DNA of 64,000 bases from Orenia metallireducens (GTDB lineage: Bacteria; Bacillota; Halanaerobiia; Halobacteroidales; Halobacteroidaceae), in assembly GCF_001693735.1 (NCBI RefSeq), contig NZ_LWDV01000010.1, positions 740,552 through 804,551 on the forward strand, given 5' to 3'. The position numbers and the translations under genes are program-made. The number at the start of each line of letters is the position of its first letter. Within the stretch, counting starts at the first letter, position 1. The notes beneath the pieces were generated by a model, which saw only the letters and a program-made list of their open reading frames with translations, ran no database searches and was not told the origin of the DNA. This document shows positions 27,401 to 35,164 of this stretch, piece by piece.

Positions 27401-27913
27401 CTTAGACTCTATAATATCAACTCTCTCATAACCCATCTCTACCAAAGAGGATGATAACTGGTGTATATCTAATTCTTGATTTAAGGATAGATTAATTAAG
27501 CACTCTTTATACACTTTATAGGGGACAATAACCTCTAATAAAGCCTGAATGGGTGCTACAATCAACTTATCTTCATTATTAACTAAACTATTAAGAACCC
27601 TTAGCCTTTCAGCCTTAACACTCTGTTCAATCTCTAAGGATTCATGGGGCAAAATCTCCAATCTAGGAAATAGTAAAACTGCATCTTCTGAAACTAATCT
27701 AGTCAAATCTTCATAGATATCATCGGCTTTTTGCATAGTAGAAGCAACAATTAATAGACCTCTATTTAATCTGTTTTTAAGATTAGCAAGAAAGAAATTC
27801 TGACTACTATCATCTAATCCTATTATTTTTACTTCTTCTTTTGAATGATAATAGGTCAATAAATCCTCAAATTGTATATGACCATTCATCAAGTTTAATA
27901 AACTCTGTCCCAT
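24425..27913 (-). CDS. mfd: Transcription-repair coupling factor Mfd
   Basis: 1162 aa, normal Mfd length. It removes stalled RNA polymerase from DNA lesions and recruits UvrA. Domains in order: UvrB-homology region (about 1-330), RNA-polymerase-interacting domain with GDYVVHENHGIGKYLGI (about 490-560), superfamily 2 translocase with Walker A GDVGYGKTEVA near 650, DEEQRFG box, LTATPIPRTL and the QLRGRVGR motif, then the C-terminal TRCF autoinhibitory domain (about 1000-1130). A large conserved housekeeping gene in its usual place between fin and spoVT. Confidence 0.96.
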   Translation of the reverse strand: MGQSLLNLMNGHIQFEDLLTYYHSKEEVKIIGLDDSSQNFFLANLKNRLNRGLLIVASTMQKADDIYEDLTRLVSEDAVLLFPRLEILPHESLEIEQSVKAERLRVLNSLVNNEDKLIVAPIQALLEVIVPYKVYKECLINLSLNQELDIHQLSSSLVEMGYERVDIIESKGQFSVRGGIVDFYPYTVDNPIRIELFGDEIESIRNFDLGTQISKGELSEVELGPATEFIIPRDKIDIALNQMEKDLEKESKSMPKEARQRIKEITNNNLEQMKEGIYFPEVRQYLNYFYQPTTLLDYFNDIIIFDNPIKLKEAAIEFLSNISQSYSNLLKQGRVLESYKNLFIDFGQLIYRKDNYKLYLSPITKDIDFVDTKFTIEFNSRRLEAYQGKIQLFVDKLKGYFNDNYKIVIGLSSKSKAKKLKERLQEVDLPAKVISNITDELKLGNIVLTVNNLSNGFILPDIKFIFYTENEIFKKNKRKRKRVKAFDQGVKLSSFTDLKQGDYVVHENHGIGKYLGIKTLTVQGKNKDYLVLLYAKDDKLYIPTEQVDLIQKYVGLQDKEPKLHKLDGDSWNKAKARVKQSVEEMAEELLELYAKRELQRGYSFGEDTIWQQEFEEEFPYQETPDQIKAIEAVKDDMESEQPMDRLLCGDVGYGKTEVAIRAIFKAIMDGKQAVFLVPTTILAQQHWNNLVDRFADYPINVEMLSRFRTAAEQKSTIEGLADGSVDLVIGTHRLLSSDIKFKDLGLVIVDEEQRFGVKQKERLKRLKESVDVLTLTATPIPRTLHMSLVGVRDISLIETPPENRYPIRTFVGKYDEDLIQDAIQREINRGGQVYFVHNRVKDIRQIAAQVQRLVPDARVAIAHGQMSELKLEELMLDFLEGNFDVLVCTTIIETGMDISNVNTIIINEADKLGLSQLYQLRGRVGRTNRIAYAYLLYKPEKILSEIAEKRLKAIKEFTNLGSGFKIAMRDLEIRGAGNILGPEQHGHIEAIGFSLYCKLLEEAVKNLKNEGIEEEVEISLELKVDAYIPDEYISDSRQKIEVYKKIDAISDMEEYNRLKEELKDRFGDLKEEVIILLELAKIKVKGREIYLAQIKEKGQFLELQFTKNHFLSGEKLISIIQEFDGLKFVASNETQIKISNKNLTDQDKVNLILDILNFLSPQ

Positions 27914-27982
27914 CCAAATCTACCCCTTTAAAACAAAATTAATATAATTAATATAGTATTAAAATATTATGAAATAAGATAA

Positions 27983-28010
27983 AAGGGTCTTAGGTTTACC
28001 TAAGACCCTT
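27983..28010. terminator. terminator after fin
   Basis: 12-bp perfect stem with TTTA loop (AAGGGTCTTAGG and inverse), followed by TTTTATCTTATTT on the minus strand. Confidence 0.88.
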
Positions 28011-28023
28011 ACCTTCAAAGTCT

Positions 28024-28245
28024 TTAATGTATTTGATCATTATGAATAACACTTGACCAGTCATAATCTTCTGCACAGTCATCACAGGTCAAATTAATAT
28101 ATACAGTATCATTTTCCATTTTTATTATATCTTCTTTCTCTTGGTCAGTCAAGATGTTTAAACCTAGACTTTCTTGACTAAAATCTCCCAATTCAAGGTG
28201 TTCAATTATTTTTTGACATTTATCACAACGATAAATAACATTCAT
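28024..28245 (-). CDS. fin: Anti-sigma-F factor Fin
   Basis: 73-aa zinc-ribbon protein of the Fin (YabK) family. Two CxxC knuckles are present (Cys 7/10 and Cys 54/57) and the family signature SLGLNILTDQEKEDII is clear. In B. subtilis Fin binds sigma-F in the forespore and helps the switch to sigma-G. Start chosen at ATG 28245: GGAGG lies 8 bases upstream. Its ATG overlaps the stop of the upstream membrane protein gene (ATGA). Position between pth and mfd is the conserved one. Confidence 0.9.
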   Translation of the reverse strand: MNVIYRCDKCQKIIEHLELGDFSQESLGLNILTDQEKEDIIKMENDTVYINLTCDDCAEDYDWSSVIHNDQIH

Positions 28246-28610
28246 ATTGTGAACCTCCCTATTAAATAATTCCAAGCCATATGGATAAGTGACGCTGTTA
28301 AGATAGCCAATACTATGTTACTGAGATTCCAAATAGTCAAGGTTATGTAAGCAAATAAGAGATGGCTAAGCACAGCTAATAGAGCAGCAACCTTATTATT
28401 CAAATAATCAAAAATTCCTTCGATAATACCAAAGATAAGATGAACTAATATTAAATTACCTCCAAATATATAGAAGAGAGTTGTCTTCAAAATTTCTTCT
28501 ATTATGGGAATAATATAAATTATAGCTTGATTACCAATTATAGATACTAAGTAACGGTTGATAATAAAAGCTAAGAAAGAAGCTAGTAGTCCTGTAAATA
28601 CAAAATTCAT
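28242..28610 (-). CDS. Compact PrsW-like membrane protease
   Basis: 122-aa membrane protein with about four helices. Residues arranged like the PrsW/CPBP-type intramembrane metalloprotease set are visible: EE at 38-39 followed by Lys 42 (IIEEILKT), Glu 64 in IFGIIEGIF, His 83 (LSHLLF), and His 110 in HMAWN. Full-length PrsW is about twice as long, so this is a minimal version. In B. subtilis PrsW cuts the anti-sigma factor RsiW; a similar role here is inference. The stop codon overlaps the fin start, so the two are translationally coupled. ATG 28610 has a weak site (AGGAG, 6 bases upstream). Confidence 0.6.
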   Translation of the reverse strand: MNFVFTGLLASFLAFIINRYLVSIIGNQAIIYIIPIIEEILKTTLFYIFGGNLILVHLIFGIIEGIFDYLNNKVAALLAVLSHLLFAYITLTIWNLSNIVLAILTASLIHMAWNYLIGRFTI

Positions 28611-28704
28611 AATTGACTCCTAAATTAATTATAGTTAAACAGGGGTAATGAAATTATATAAAATTCCTCTAATTATTATAGCCCAATCAATTTTAAATAT
28701 ACAA

Positions 28705-28728
28705 AAACCTGAGAATATTCTCAGGTTT
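28705..28728. terminator. terminator of pth
   Basis: 24-base perfect palindrome (AAACCTGAGA, ATAT, inverse), 15 bases after pth, followed by TTTGTATATTTAAAA on the minus strand. Confidence 0.8.
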
Positions 28729-28743
28729 AAAGATATAATATAT

Positions 28744-29298
28744 TTAATTATATTTATTCATCGCTTTATTCAAATCCGTTTCTAGATAAAGATTAATAGC
28801 TGAAGCCGATTCCTTTATTGCTTCTTTTATAGTATCCTCTTCTTCTTTACTAAACTTTCCTAAGACATAATCAACAACTGTTCCATAGAGAGGACGACCT
28901 ATCCCTACACGCAATCTATTAAATTCTTTTGTACCTAAATGATTAATAATAGAGCGAATACCATTATGCCCACCATGTCCACCTTTAGGCTTTAACCTAA
29001 TTTGACCTACTTCCAAATCTAAATCATCATAAATTATAAGAATATCTTCTGCTTGGATATTATAATAATCTGCTAAGGTTCTTACTGCCTCACCACTATT
29101 ATTCATAAAGGTTTGGGGCTTAGCCAAAATAACCTTCTCTCCACCAATTCTGGTTTTAGCAACTAAAGCCTTCTTCTCTTTACTACTTACCTCCTCTTTA
29201 CACTCCTTAGCCAAATAATCAATGACCATAAAACCTACATTATGGCGAGTCGCTTCATATTTAAACCCTGGATTTCCTAAACCAACTACCAACTTCAT
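28744..29298 (-). CDS. pth: Peptidyl-tRNA hydrolase
   Basis: 184-aa Pth, recycling peptidyl-tRNAs released from stalled ribosomes. Catalytic set visible: LGNPGFKYEATRHNVGFMVID with Asn 9 and His 19, PQTFMNNSGEAV, and IIYDDLDLEVGQIRLKPKGG. Full length. Preceded by AGGGGTTATA before ATG 29298. Sits after rplY and before the PrsW-like/fin pair (spoVC position in Bacillus). Confidence 0.96.
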   Translation of the reverse strand: MKLVVGLGNPGFKYEATRHNVGFMVIDYLAKECKEEVSSKEKKALVAKTRIGGEKVILAKPQTFMNNSGEAVRTLADYYNIQAEDILIIYDDLDLEVGQIRLKPKGGHGGHNGIRSIINHLGTKEFNRLRVGIGRPLYGTVVDYVLGKFSKEEEDTIKEAIKESASAINLYLETDLNKAMNKYN

Positions 29299-29364
29299 TA
29301 TAACCCCTCCAAAATAAACCTCTTAATTCTCTATATATTTTATTTATCCCTCATAATTAAAAGA

Positions 29365-29389
29365 AGGCGTAATCATAATGATTACGCCT
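29365..29389. terminator. terminator of rplY
   Basis: 25-base palindrome (AGGCGTAATCAT, one central base, inverse) 14 bases after the L25 gene, followed by CTTTTAATTATG on the minus strand. Confidence 0.85.
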
Positions 29390-29403
29390 CAAACCAAATA
29401 ATA

Positions 29404-30030
29404 TTACTCTGCTTCTTCGTCCTCTGCTTCTTCACCGATTACTTCTGGTTCAGTGATTTCTTCTTCTTCAGCATCCTCAGCTGAAGCTGTTTCAGGAGCA
29501 ACTACTGTAGCAACTGTTTCACTAGCATCAGTTAAGATAGTGATATCTCCAGTATCTACCTCTCCAATATTTAAAGATTGTCCTACTTTTAATTCTGTAA
29601 CATCTACTTCAATTTTATCTGGAATATTTGTAGGTAAACATTCAACTTCAACTTCTCTAAGTATTTGTTCTAAGATTCCACCTTCTCTTGTACCAGCAGC
29701 AGTTCCAACTAATTCAACTGGAACCTCAACTGTAACCTTCTCATTCATATTGATTCTATATAGATCAATGTGTAATAAGTCTTTTTTTACAGGTTCTAAT
29801 TGAGCATCTTTAACCATTACAGTCTCTTTCTCACCATTGCTTAAAGTTAAATCAATAATAGCATTTCCACCAGTAACTCTACTAGCTTCTTTAGCATCTA
29901 ATTTTAAGTTAACAGGTTCTTGATCCAATCCATAAAGAACGCCAGGAACAAAACCTTCTCTTCTTAATTTACGAGCAACACCTTTTCCTTTTTGTTCTCT
30001 AATATCAGCCTTAAGTTGTAAACGATCCAT
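29404..30030 (-). CDS. rplY: 50S ribosomal protein L25/Ctc
   Basis: 208-aa long-form L25 (TL5/Ctc type) that binds 5S rRNA. N-terminal L25 domain (about 1-90, ADIREQKGKGVARKLRREGFVPGVLYG) and the C-terminal TL5 beta domain (about 95-180), then a very acidic tail (EEEITEPEVIGEEAEDEEAE). The acidic tail is common in this protein family. Start ATG 30030 follows AAGGAGAG. It follows prs as in Bacillus. Confidence 0.95.
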   Translation of the reverse strand: MDRLQLKADIREQKGKGVARKLRREGFVPGVLYGLDQEPVNLKLDAKEASRVTGGNAIIDLTLSNGEKETVMVKDAQLEPVKKDLLHIDLYRINMNEKVTVEVPVELVGTAAGTREGGILEQILREVEVECLPTNIPDKIEVDVTELKVGQSLNIGEVDTGDITILTDASETVATVVAPETASAEDAEEEEITEPEVIGEEAEDEEAE

Positions 30031-30102
30031 GACTAATCTCTCCTTTTTTAAATTTTCTCATAAACTCTATTATAACACTTTTAATTTAAAGTATCAAAAA
30101 AA

Positions 30103-31047
30103 CTAGAATAAAACACTAACAGATAAATCTTTGTATATTCTTTCTATTCCCTCAGATAATAATGGAGCTACTGATAAGACAGTTAATTTATCTATTAATC
30201 TATCTTCTGCTAAAGGAATAGTATTAGTTACAACCAATTCAGTTATTGGAGCCTCCTCTAGCCTTTCTATAGCTGGTCCAGAGAATAATGGGTGAGTACA
30301 GGTAGCAAATATCTCTTTAGCACCATGCTCCTTTAATGCTCTAGCTGCATTGCAAATAGTACCTGCAGTATCGATCATATCATCTACTAAGATAACATTC
30401 TTCCCATCAACATCACCAATTATGTTCATAACCTCAGATACATTAGCCTTAGGCCTTCTCTTATCTATAATTGCAATAGAGGTATTTAACTTATCAGCAA
30501 AGTCACGTGCTCTTTTAACCCCTCCAATATCTGGAGCTACAACAATTACATCTTCTAAATTCTTTTCATTAAAGTATTCTGCCAATCTTGGAGCACCCAA
30601 TAAATTATCTACAGGAATATCGAAGAATCCTTGAATCTGACGGGCATGTAAATCGATTGCAACTACACGATCTGCACCAGATTCAGCTATTAAATTGGCA
30701 ACCAATTTAGCAGTGATTGGATCTCTAGGCTTTGCCTTTCTATCCTGACGTGCATAACCATAATATGGGATTACTGCAGTGATTTCTTTAGCAGATGCTC
30801 TTTTTAAGGCATCAATAATAACTAATACTTCCATTAGATTATCATTAACTGGTGGACAAGTTGGTTGAATAACAAAGACATGGTCACCTCTAACACTATC
30901 CTCAATTTCAACACCAATCTCTCCATCACTAAATCTCTTGACTTCTGCATTGACTAGCTTTGTCCCTAAATATTTACAAATCTCTTCTGCTAATTGTGGA
31001 TTAGCATTACCAGTAATAATTTTTAGCTCTTGATTGCTTGATGGCAT
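30103..31047 (-). CDS. prs: Ribose-phosphate pyrophosphokinase
   Basis: 314-aa PRPP synthetase (ATP + ribose 5-phosphate to PRPP + AMP). Motifs: [20 protein letters not shown] near the start, the [18 protein letters not shown] flexible-loop region, and the PRPP-binding [13 protein letters not shown]. Start chosen at ATG 31047, nine bases after AGGAGG; the longer reading frame start contains that ribosome site. It lies between glmU and rplY, and PRPP also feeds the PurR regulator encoded nearby. Confidence 0.96.
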   Translation of the reverse strand: MPSSNQELKIITGNANPQLAEEICKYLGTKLVNAEVKRFSDGEIGVEIEDSVRGDHVFVIQPTCPPVNDNLMEVLVIIDALKRASAKEITAVIPYYGYARQDRKAKPRDPITAKLVANLIAESGADRVVAIDLHARQIQGFFDIPVDNLLGAPRLAEYFNEKNLEDVIVVAPDIGGVKRARDFADKLNTSIAIIDKRRPKANVSEVMNIIGDVDGKNVILVDDMIDTAGTICNAARALKEHGAKEIFATCTHPLFSGPAIERLEEAPITELVVTNTIPLAEDRLIDKLTVLSVAPLLSEGIERIYKDLSVSVLF

Positions 31048-31109
31048 CAATATAGACCTCCTGTTAATAGTATACATCTTTATGTTTTATATTAAGTTAT
31101 AATAAAGAA

Positions 31110-32450
31110 CTAATCCATTGACTTAGCTGGAACACCTATAACTATATCCCCTTCTTTTACATCCTTAGTAACTACTGATCCAGCACCTGTAGTTGCATTA
31201 TCTCCTATTCTTAATGGAGCAATTAATGTAGAATCACTTCCAATAAAGGCATTATCACCAATAATTGTTCTATGCTTATCCTTTCCATCATAATTAGCAG
31301 TAATAGTACCTGCTCCAATATTGGTATTCTCCCCAACAGTAGTATCACCAATATAACTTAAATGGGGAACTTTACTACCATTACCTATTTCAGAGTTCTT
31401 AATCTCTACAAAGTCACCAACTTTAGCTTCCTTACCTACTTTAGTACCTGGACGTAAATAAGAATAAGGACCAATTACAGTTGCAGCTCCTATCTCACTT
31501 TCAACAATAATTGAAGACTCTATCTCTACCCTTTTTCCGACAAAAGAATCTTTTATTCTACATTGTGAACCAATAACTACTTCGTCATCTACCTTAGTTT
31601 TTCCTTCTATAAAAGTAAAAGGATAAATAATAGTATCCTGACCTATTTCAACTTCACTATCTATATATGTATTATTAGGATCAATAATTGTAACCCCATT
31701 TGTCATATGCTCTTCACAAATTCTTAATCTCAATGTCTTTTCTGCTTTAGCCAAGTGGCTACGAGTATTAACTCCTATAGTCTCTTCATAATTATCAGCA
31801 ACTACTGCCGTAACTAATTTCCCTTCTTCAGCTAAAATTCCGGCAACATCTGTCAAATAATATTCCCCTTGGGCATTATCTGTATCTAATTTAGCCAACG
31901 ATTTCAATAATAATTCACTATCAAAACAACAAATTCCAGTATTAATCTCATTAATCTCTGCTTCTTCTTTAGTTGTATCCTTATCTTCAACAATTTTAGT
32001 AACATGACCTTCTAAGTTACGAACAATTCTACCATAGCCTGTTGGATCATCTAATTTTGTCGTTAAAATAGTTACTGCTGCCTCTTGATTTTCATGCTTT
32101 TCAATTAAATTATTTAAAGTTCTTTCAGTCAATAAAGGAGTATCACCATATAAAACCAAAACAGTACCATTAAAGTCCTTTAGCTGCTCTTTTGCCTGCA
32201 TCACTGCATGACCTGTACCTAATTGTTTTTCTTGTTTTATAAACTTAAGTTCACCCTTGGTATTCTCTTTTACCAATTCTCCTTTATAACCAACTATAAC
32301 TATATTATGTATAGGTTCTAATCTCTTAGCTGTATCAACAACATGCTGTACCATACTTTTACCAGCCACCTGATGTAGGACTTTTGGTAATTTAGACTTC
32401 ATTCTAGTCCCTTTGCCTGCAGCCAAAGTAATTGTCATTAGTCTACCCAT
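31110..32450 (-). CDS. glmU: Bifunctional GlmU
   Basis: 446-aa bifunctional enzyme making UDP-GlcNAc. The N-terminal uridyltransferase domain starts LAAGKGTRMKSKLPKVLHQVAGK (about 5-230); the C-terminal part (about 250-440) is a left-handed beta-helix acetyltransferase with GPYSYLRPGTKVGKEAKVGDFVEIKNS and the catalytic His of PHLSYIGD. Product feeds peptidoglycan and polysaccharide synthesis. The ATG overlaps the stop codon of the preceding exonuclease gene (TAATG), so they are translationally coupled. Confidence 0.96.
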   Translation of the reverse strand: MGRLMTITLAAGKGTRMKSKLPKVLHQVAGKSMVQHVVDTAKRLEPIHNIVIVGYKGELVKENTKGELKFIKQEKQLGTGHAVMQAKEQLKDFNGTVLVLYGDTPLLTERTLNNLIEKHENQEAAVTILTTKLDDPTGYGRIVRNLEGHVTKIVEDKDTTKEEAEINEINTGICCFDSELLLKSLAKLDTDNAQGEYYLTDVAGILAEEGKLVTAVVADNYEETIGVNTRSHLAKAEKTLRLRICEEHMTNGVTIIDPNNTYIDSEVEIGQDTIIYPFTFIEGKTKVDDEVVIGSQCRIKDSFVGKRVEIESSIIVESEIGAATVIGPYSYLRPGTKVGKEAKVGDFVEIKNSEIGNGSKVPHLSYIGDTTVGENTNIGAGTITANYDGKDKHRTIIGDNAFIGSDSTLIAPLRIGDNATTGAGSVVTKDVKEGDIVIGVPAKSMD

Positions 32451-33304
32451 TAATCTTCCTCCTTTAGATAAATAGAGTCAAAGTCTATTAAATTCCAAAC
32501 CTCAGATTTAATAATCTGATTAACCTTTATTTTATTGGCAATCTTTGGTAACTTGCCAGTCATAAAATATTCTCTGGCATAAATAGGATAAATAGCATCC
32601 TTTAAGCCATACTTAATAAAGAGGTCTAAATCCTGATAGGCATTAAATAATCCAATTGTATCACCATCAAATAAACTTTCAATAATTTTATCTAAACTTG
32701 CTCCTGAGATAATATTGGATATGTTGCTTTTTTTAACCATCTTCATTGTATCATCATAATTATGCAAAGGTTTAATCTTACTACCATAGGCCTTCTCTAA
32801 TACAGTAATATCACAATTGAAATTATGACCTACAAAAATATCTGGTTTAACTTCATAAATTATATCTTTTAAAATTTTAATCCCTTCCACAATATCTACT
32901 GCTGGTGCTAAATCATCATTAGTAAATATAATTCCAAGCCTCCAGCCCTCACTATCTTTGATAGCATATTGAATAGAATCTAATTCACTCCACAAATATT
33001 CAGTATCAATGCACATAATCACTTCAGCCTTTGGCCTTCTACTCAAATTGATATTAAACTTTGGATTGGTCAATTTTTCATAAGTTTCATCTAACTCTTT
33101 TAGTTGTGATAAAATTTTAGAATTCTTATTCTCAATATTAATTGTTCTTGCTATCCTGGTTAGAGAAGCACTTTTAAAATCATATTCTGTAGGGAATGTA
33201 TCTAGCATCTTCTTTAATCTCTTTCCCCTACCTAAAATTACAGCTAATTTATGTTCATAGAGTCTATCTTGATAGAGTTCATCAGTGTCTAGATAAATCT
33301 TCAT
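32450..33304 (-). CDS. DEDDy-type 3'-5' exonuclease-like protein
   Basis: 284-aa protein with a unique N-terminal region (about 1-90) and a ribonuclease H-fold exonuclease domain after it. The metal-ligand pattern of DEDDy exonucleases is visible: Asp 100 and Glu 102 (IDTE), Asn 161 with Asp 165 (GHNFNCDITVL), and Tyr 232 with Asp 236 (KYGLKDA). Substrate unknown; related domains degrade DNA or RNA. The start is ATG 33304, five bases after GGAAGGAG; the longer frame begins with TTG inside the leader. Coupled to glmU, where Bacillus has spoVG and yabJ. Downstream of a leader with a promoter and terminator. Confidence 0.7.
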   Translation of the reverse strand: MKIYLDTDELYQDRLYEHKLAVILGRGKRLKKMLDTFPTEYDFKSASLTRIARTINIENKNSKILSQLKELDETYEKLTNPKFNINLSRRPKAEVIMCIDTEYLWSELDSIQYAIKDSEGWRLGIIFTNDDLAPAVDIVEGIKILKDIIYEVKPDIFVGHNFNCDITVLEKAYGSKIKPLHNYDDTMKMVKKSNISNIISGASLDKIIESLFDGDTIGLFNAYQDLDLFIKYGLKDAIYPIYAREYFMTGKLPKIANKIKVNQIIKSEVWNLIDFDSIYLKEED

Positions 33305-33574
33305 AATAACTCCTTCCCTAGCCAAAGGATATAAATAAAGATTAGTTTAAAGTCATTGATAAATTGATTCATACTACACTAACTATAAAAATTCAAATCT
33401 TCAATCCAAAATAATATACCTTAAACAAAACCTACAATAATATTAAATAAATTTTATTCCATATCAGAAATATATTTTCTAAACCTTAAAGTAATATTTT
33501 TACTAAAATAATTATTAATAATATCCAACCTTTATTTAGTTCTAAAAGGTAAGTAAATTATACTTAGCAGATAA

Positions 33575-33650
33575 AATAAAAAATGGAGTAACTACTCCAT
33601 TATTACTAGAAAATCTAAAAAATATATTTATTAGTACTTACTAGTTAATC
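33575..33650 (-). ncRNA. candidate short RNA / attenuated leader of the glmU operon
   Basis: A perfect sigma-A promoter (33657-33685) and a strong intrinsic terminator (33582-33601) define a transcript of about 70-75 nt with no open reading frame of note. It is either a small RNA or a leader whose terminator gates the downstream exonuclease-glmU-prs genes. The rest of 33305-33574 holds nothing recognisable. Confidence 0.5.
33582..33601 (-). terminator. terminator close behind consensus promoter
   Basis: 8-bp stem (AATGGAGT, AACT, inverse) followed on the minus strand by TTTTTTATTTTAT. It is about 50 bases from the predicted start of transcription and 278 bases before the exonuclease-glmU operon. 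Confidence 0.8.
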
Positions 33651-33656
33651 ACAGGT

Positions 33657-33685
33657 ATTATAACAAAGGGAGAGTTTACTGTCAA
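33657..33685 (-). promoter_or_regulatory. consensus sigma-A promoter
   Basis: Minus strand TTGACA (33685-33680), exactly 17 bases, TATAAT (33662-33657): a perfect match to the housekeeping consensus. Confidence 0.85.
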
Positions 33686-33782
33686 GATTATTATATGTAT
33701 TTAAATTTAATTTATTCTATCACAAAGTAAGGAGTCCATAGTTGAGGTTATATTCATTTATAAAAATTTAATGACAATATGA

Positions 33783-33806
33783 ATCCTCTTGCTAAAGCAA
33801 GAGGAT
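33783..33806. terminator. terminator of purR-merR
   Basis: 10-bp perfect stem with TAAA loop (ATCCTCTTGC and inverse) directly after the MerR-type gene. Confidence 0.75.
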
Positions 33807-34211
33807 CTAATCTTTATCATTATCTTTTTTATCTAGAATCTCTAATAATTGAGCTCTATCAGAAACTGGATACAAAGAAGTCAAGCCACGTTTTCCACGA
33901 TTGAATTTAGTCAAAGGTCTTCCATCATATAGGGACTCACTTATTTTAGTTTTTTTCTTCTTCTTAACTTCATTGACAGTTCCTAACTTCTCTTTAATCC
34001 CTGCTATATTTAATCCCTTTTCTAACATCTCTTTAATCTCTTTTAACTTTTCAATATCACTTTGGGAGTAAATCCTTTGATTCCCCTTAGTTCTAGCAGG
34101 CTTTATCAACTCAGATTCTTCATAATAACGAATTTGCCTTCCTGTTAAACCTGTCTTTTCTTGAACAATACCAATAGAATATACTGGCTTTTCAGAGTCT
34201 AATTCTGCCAT
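33807..34211 (-). CDS. MerR-family regulator, GlnR/TnrA-like
   Basis: 134-aa winged-helix regulator. The DNA-binding part (about 10-80: YSIGIVQEKTGLTGRQIRYY, then NQRIYSQSDIEKLKEIKEML) is closer to GlnR/TnrA than to metal-sensing MerR proteins, and there is no effector-domain cysteine pair. The C-terminal half is short, basic (VKKKKKTKISES) and lacks the GlnR glutamine-synthetase-binding tail that I recall. No glnA is nearby. It follows purR by 30 bases, so it is probably transcribed with it. Start ATG 34211 follows AAAGGAGG. Confidence 0.75.
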   Translation of the reverse strand: MAELDSEKPVYSIGIVQEKTGLTGRQIRYYEESELIKPARTKGNQRIYSQSDIEKLKEIKEMLEKGLNIAGIKEKLGTVNEVKKKKKTKISESLYDGRPLTKFNRGKRGLTSLYPVSDRAQLLEILDKKDNDKD

Positions 34212-34241
34212 AAGAATTCCTCCTTTACTATACTAATAAAT

Positions 34242-35066
34242 TTATTTCAAATTAGTAACCCAACTACTAGGTCTAACGATTATCTCTTCTTTAAAATCAT
34301 CAATATTCTCCAATACAACTAAAGATGTATAATCTTCAACTAACTTATCTGTTGGTTGAGCAGTCTCTACTAATACTCCTATGTCTAAGACTTCAGCCTT
34401 AAATTCAGCCATCAAATCTAACATTCCTTTAGCTGTACCCCCAGCTTTCATAAAATCATCAATAATAATCACCTTAGAACCCTCTGGTAGAGCTCTACGG
34501 GATAGAGACATCTGTTGTATCTTTCTTGATGAACCTGTTACATAATTAATACTTACTACTGAACCTTCTGTAACCCGACTACTCCTTCTAATACTAACAA
34601 GGGGTAAGTTTAAAGCTCTAGCAGCCATTAAAGCGATTGGAATTCCTTTAGTTTCCATCGTTATTATGTACTCAGCCCCTAAATCAGAAAATTTAGTAGC
34701 AAATATCTCCCCAACCTTATCCATTAAAGCAGGATTAAAGATCAAGTCTGTCATATATAAATAGCCACCTGGTAGAATCCTTGTTGAATCAGATAAACAT
34801 TCACATAATTCATCAATCACATTTTGAATATCCTTAACCCCTCTATCTGGGATAAATCTAACTCCCCCTGCTGCGCCTGATACTGTTTCAATCTTCCCCA
34901 TCTTCTCTACAGAAAACACCTTTTTAATAATAGATAAGTCTTCACTGATAGTAGATTTAGCAGCATTAAAGCGTTCAGTAAAATAATTTAAGGAAATCAA
35001 TTTATAAGGCTGATCAGTTAGTATCTTAGTTACAGCAACAATCCTTTCACTCCGCCGCATCTTCAT
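34242..35066 (-). CDS. purR: Purine operon repressor PurR (Gram-positive type)
   Basis: 274-aa regulator: N-terminal winged helix (about 5-75, RRSERIVAVTKILTDQPYKLISL) and a phosphoribosyltransferase-fold domain with the PRPP motif VIIIDDFMKAGGTAKG. In Bacillus it represses purine genes and PRPP (or ppGpp) controls DNA binding. ATG 35066 is about 15 bases from GGAAGGAG, a long spacing; no better in-frame start is visible. Located next to ispE region as in Bacillus. Confidence 0.94.
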   Translation of the reverse strand: MKMRRSERIVAVTKILTDQPYKLISLNYFTERFNAAKSTISEDLSIIKKVFSVEKMGKIETVSGAAGGVRFIPDRGVKDIQNVIDELCECLSDSTRILPGGYLYMTDLIFNPALMDKVGEIFATKFSDLGAEYIITMETKGIPIALMAARALNLPLVSIRRSSRVTEGSVVSINYVTGSSRKIQQMSLSRRALPEGSKVIIIDDFMKAGGTAKGMLDLMAEFKAEVLDIGVLVETAQPTDKLVEDYTSLVVLENIDDFKEEIIVRPSSWVTNLK

Positions 35067-35164
35067 CTTAAAAACACGCCACTCCTTCCGAACATTCAGG
35101 CCTAAATTTTTATAAAACTTTACTTCTTCTCATATTATCATTAATTATACTCTTTGTAAATAGG

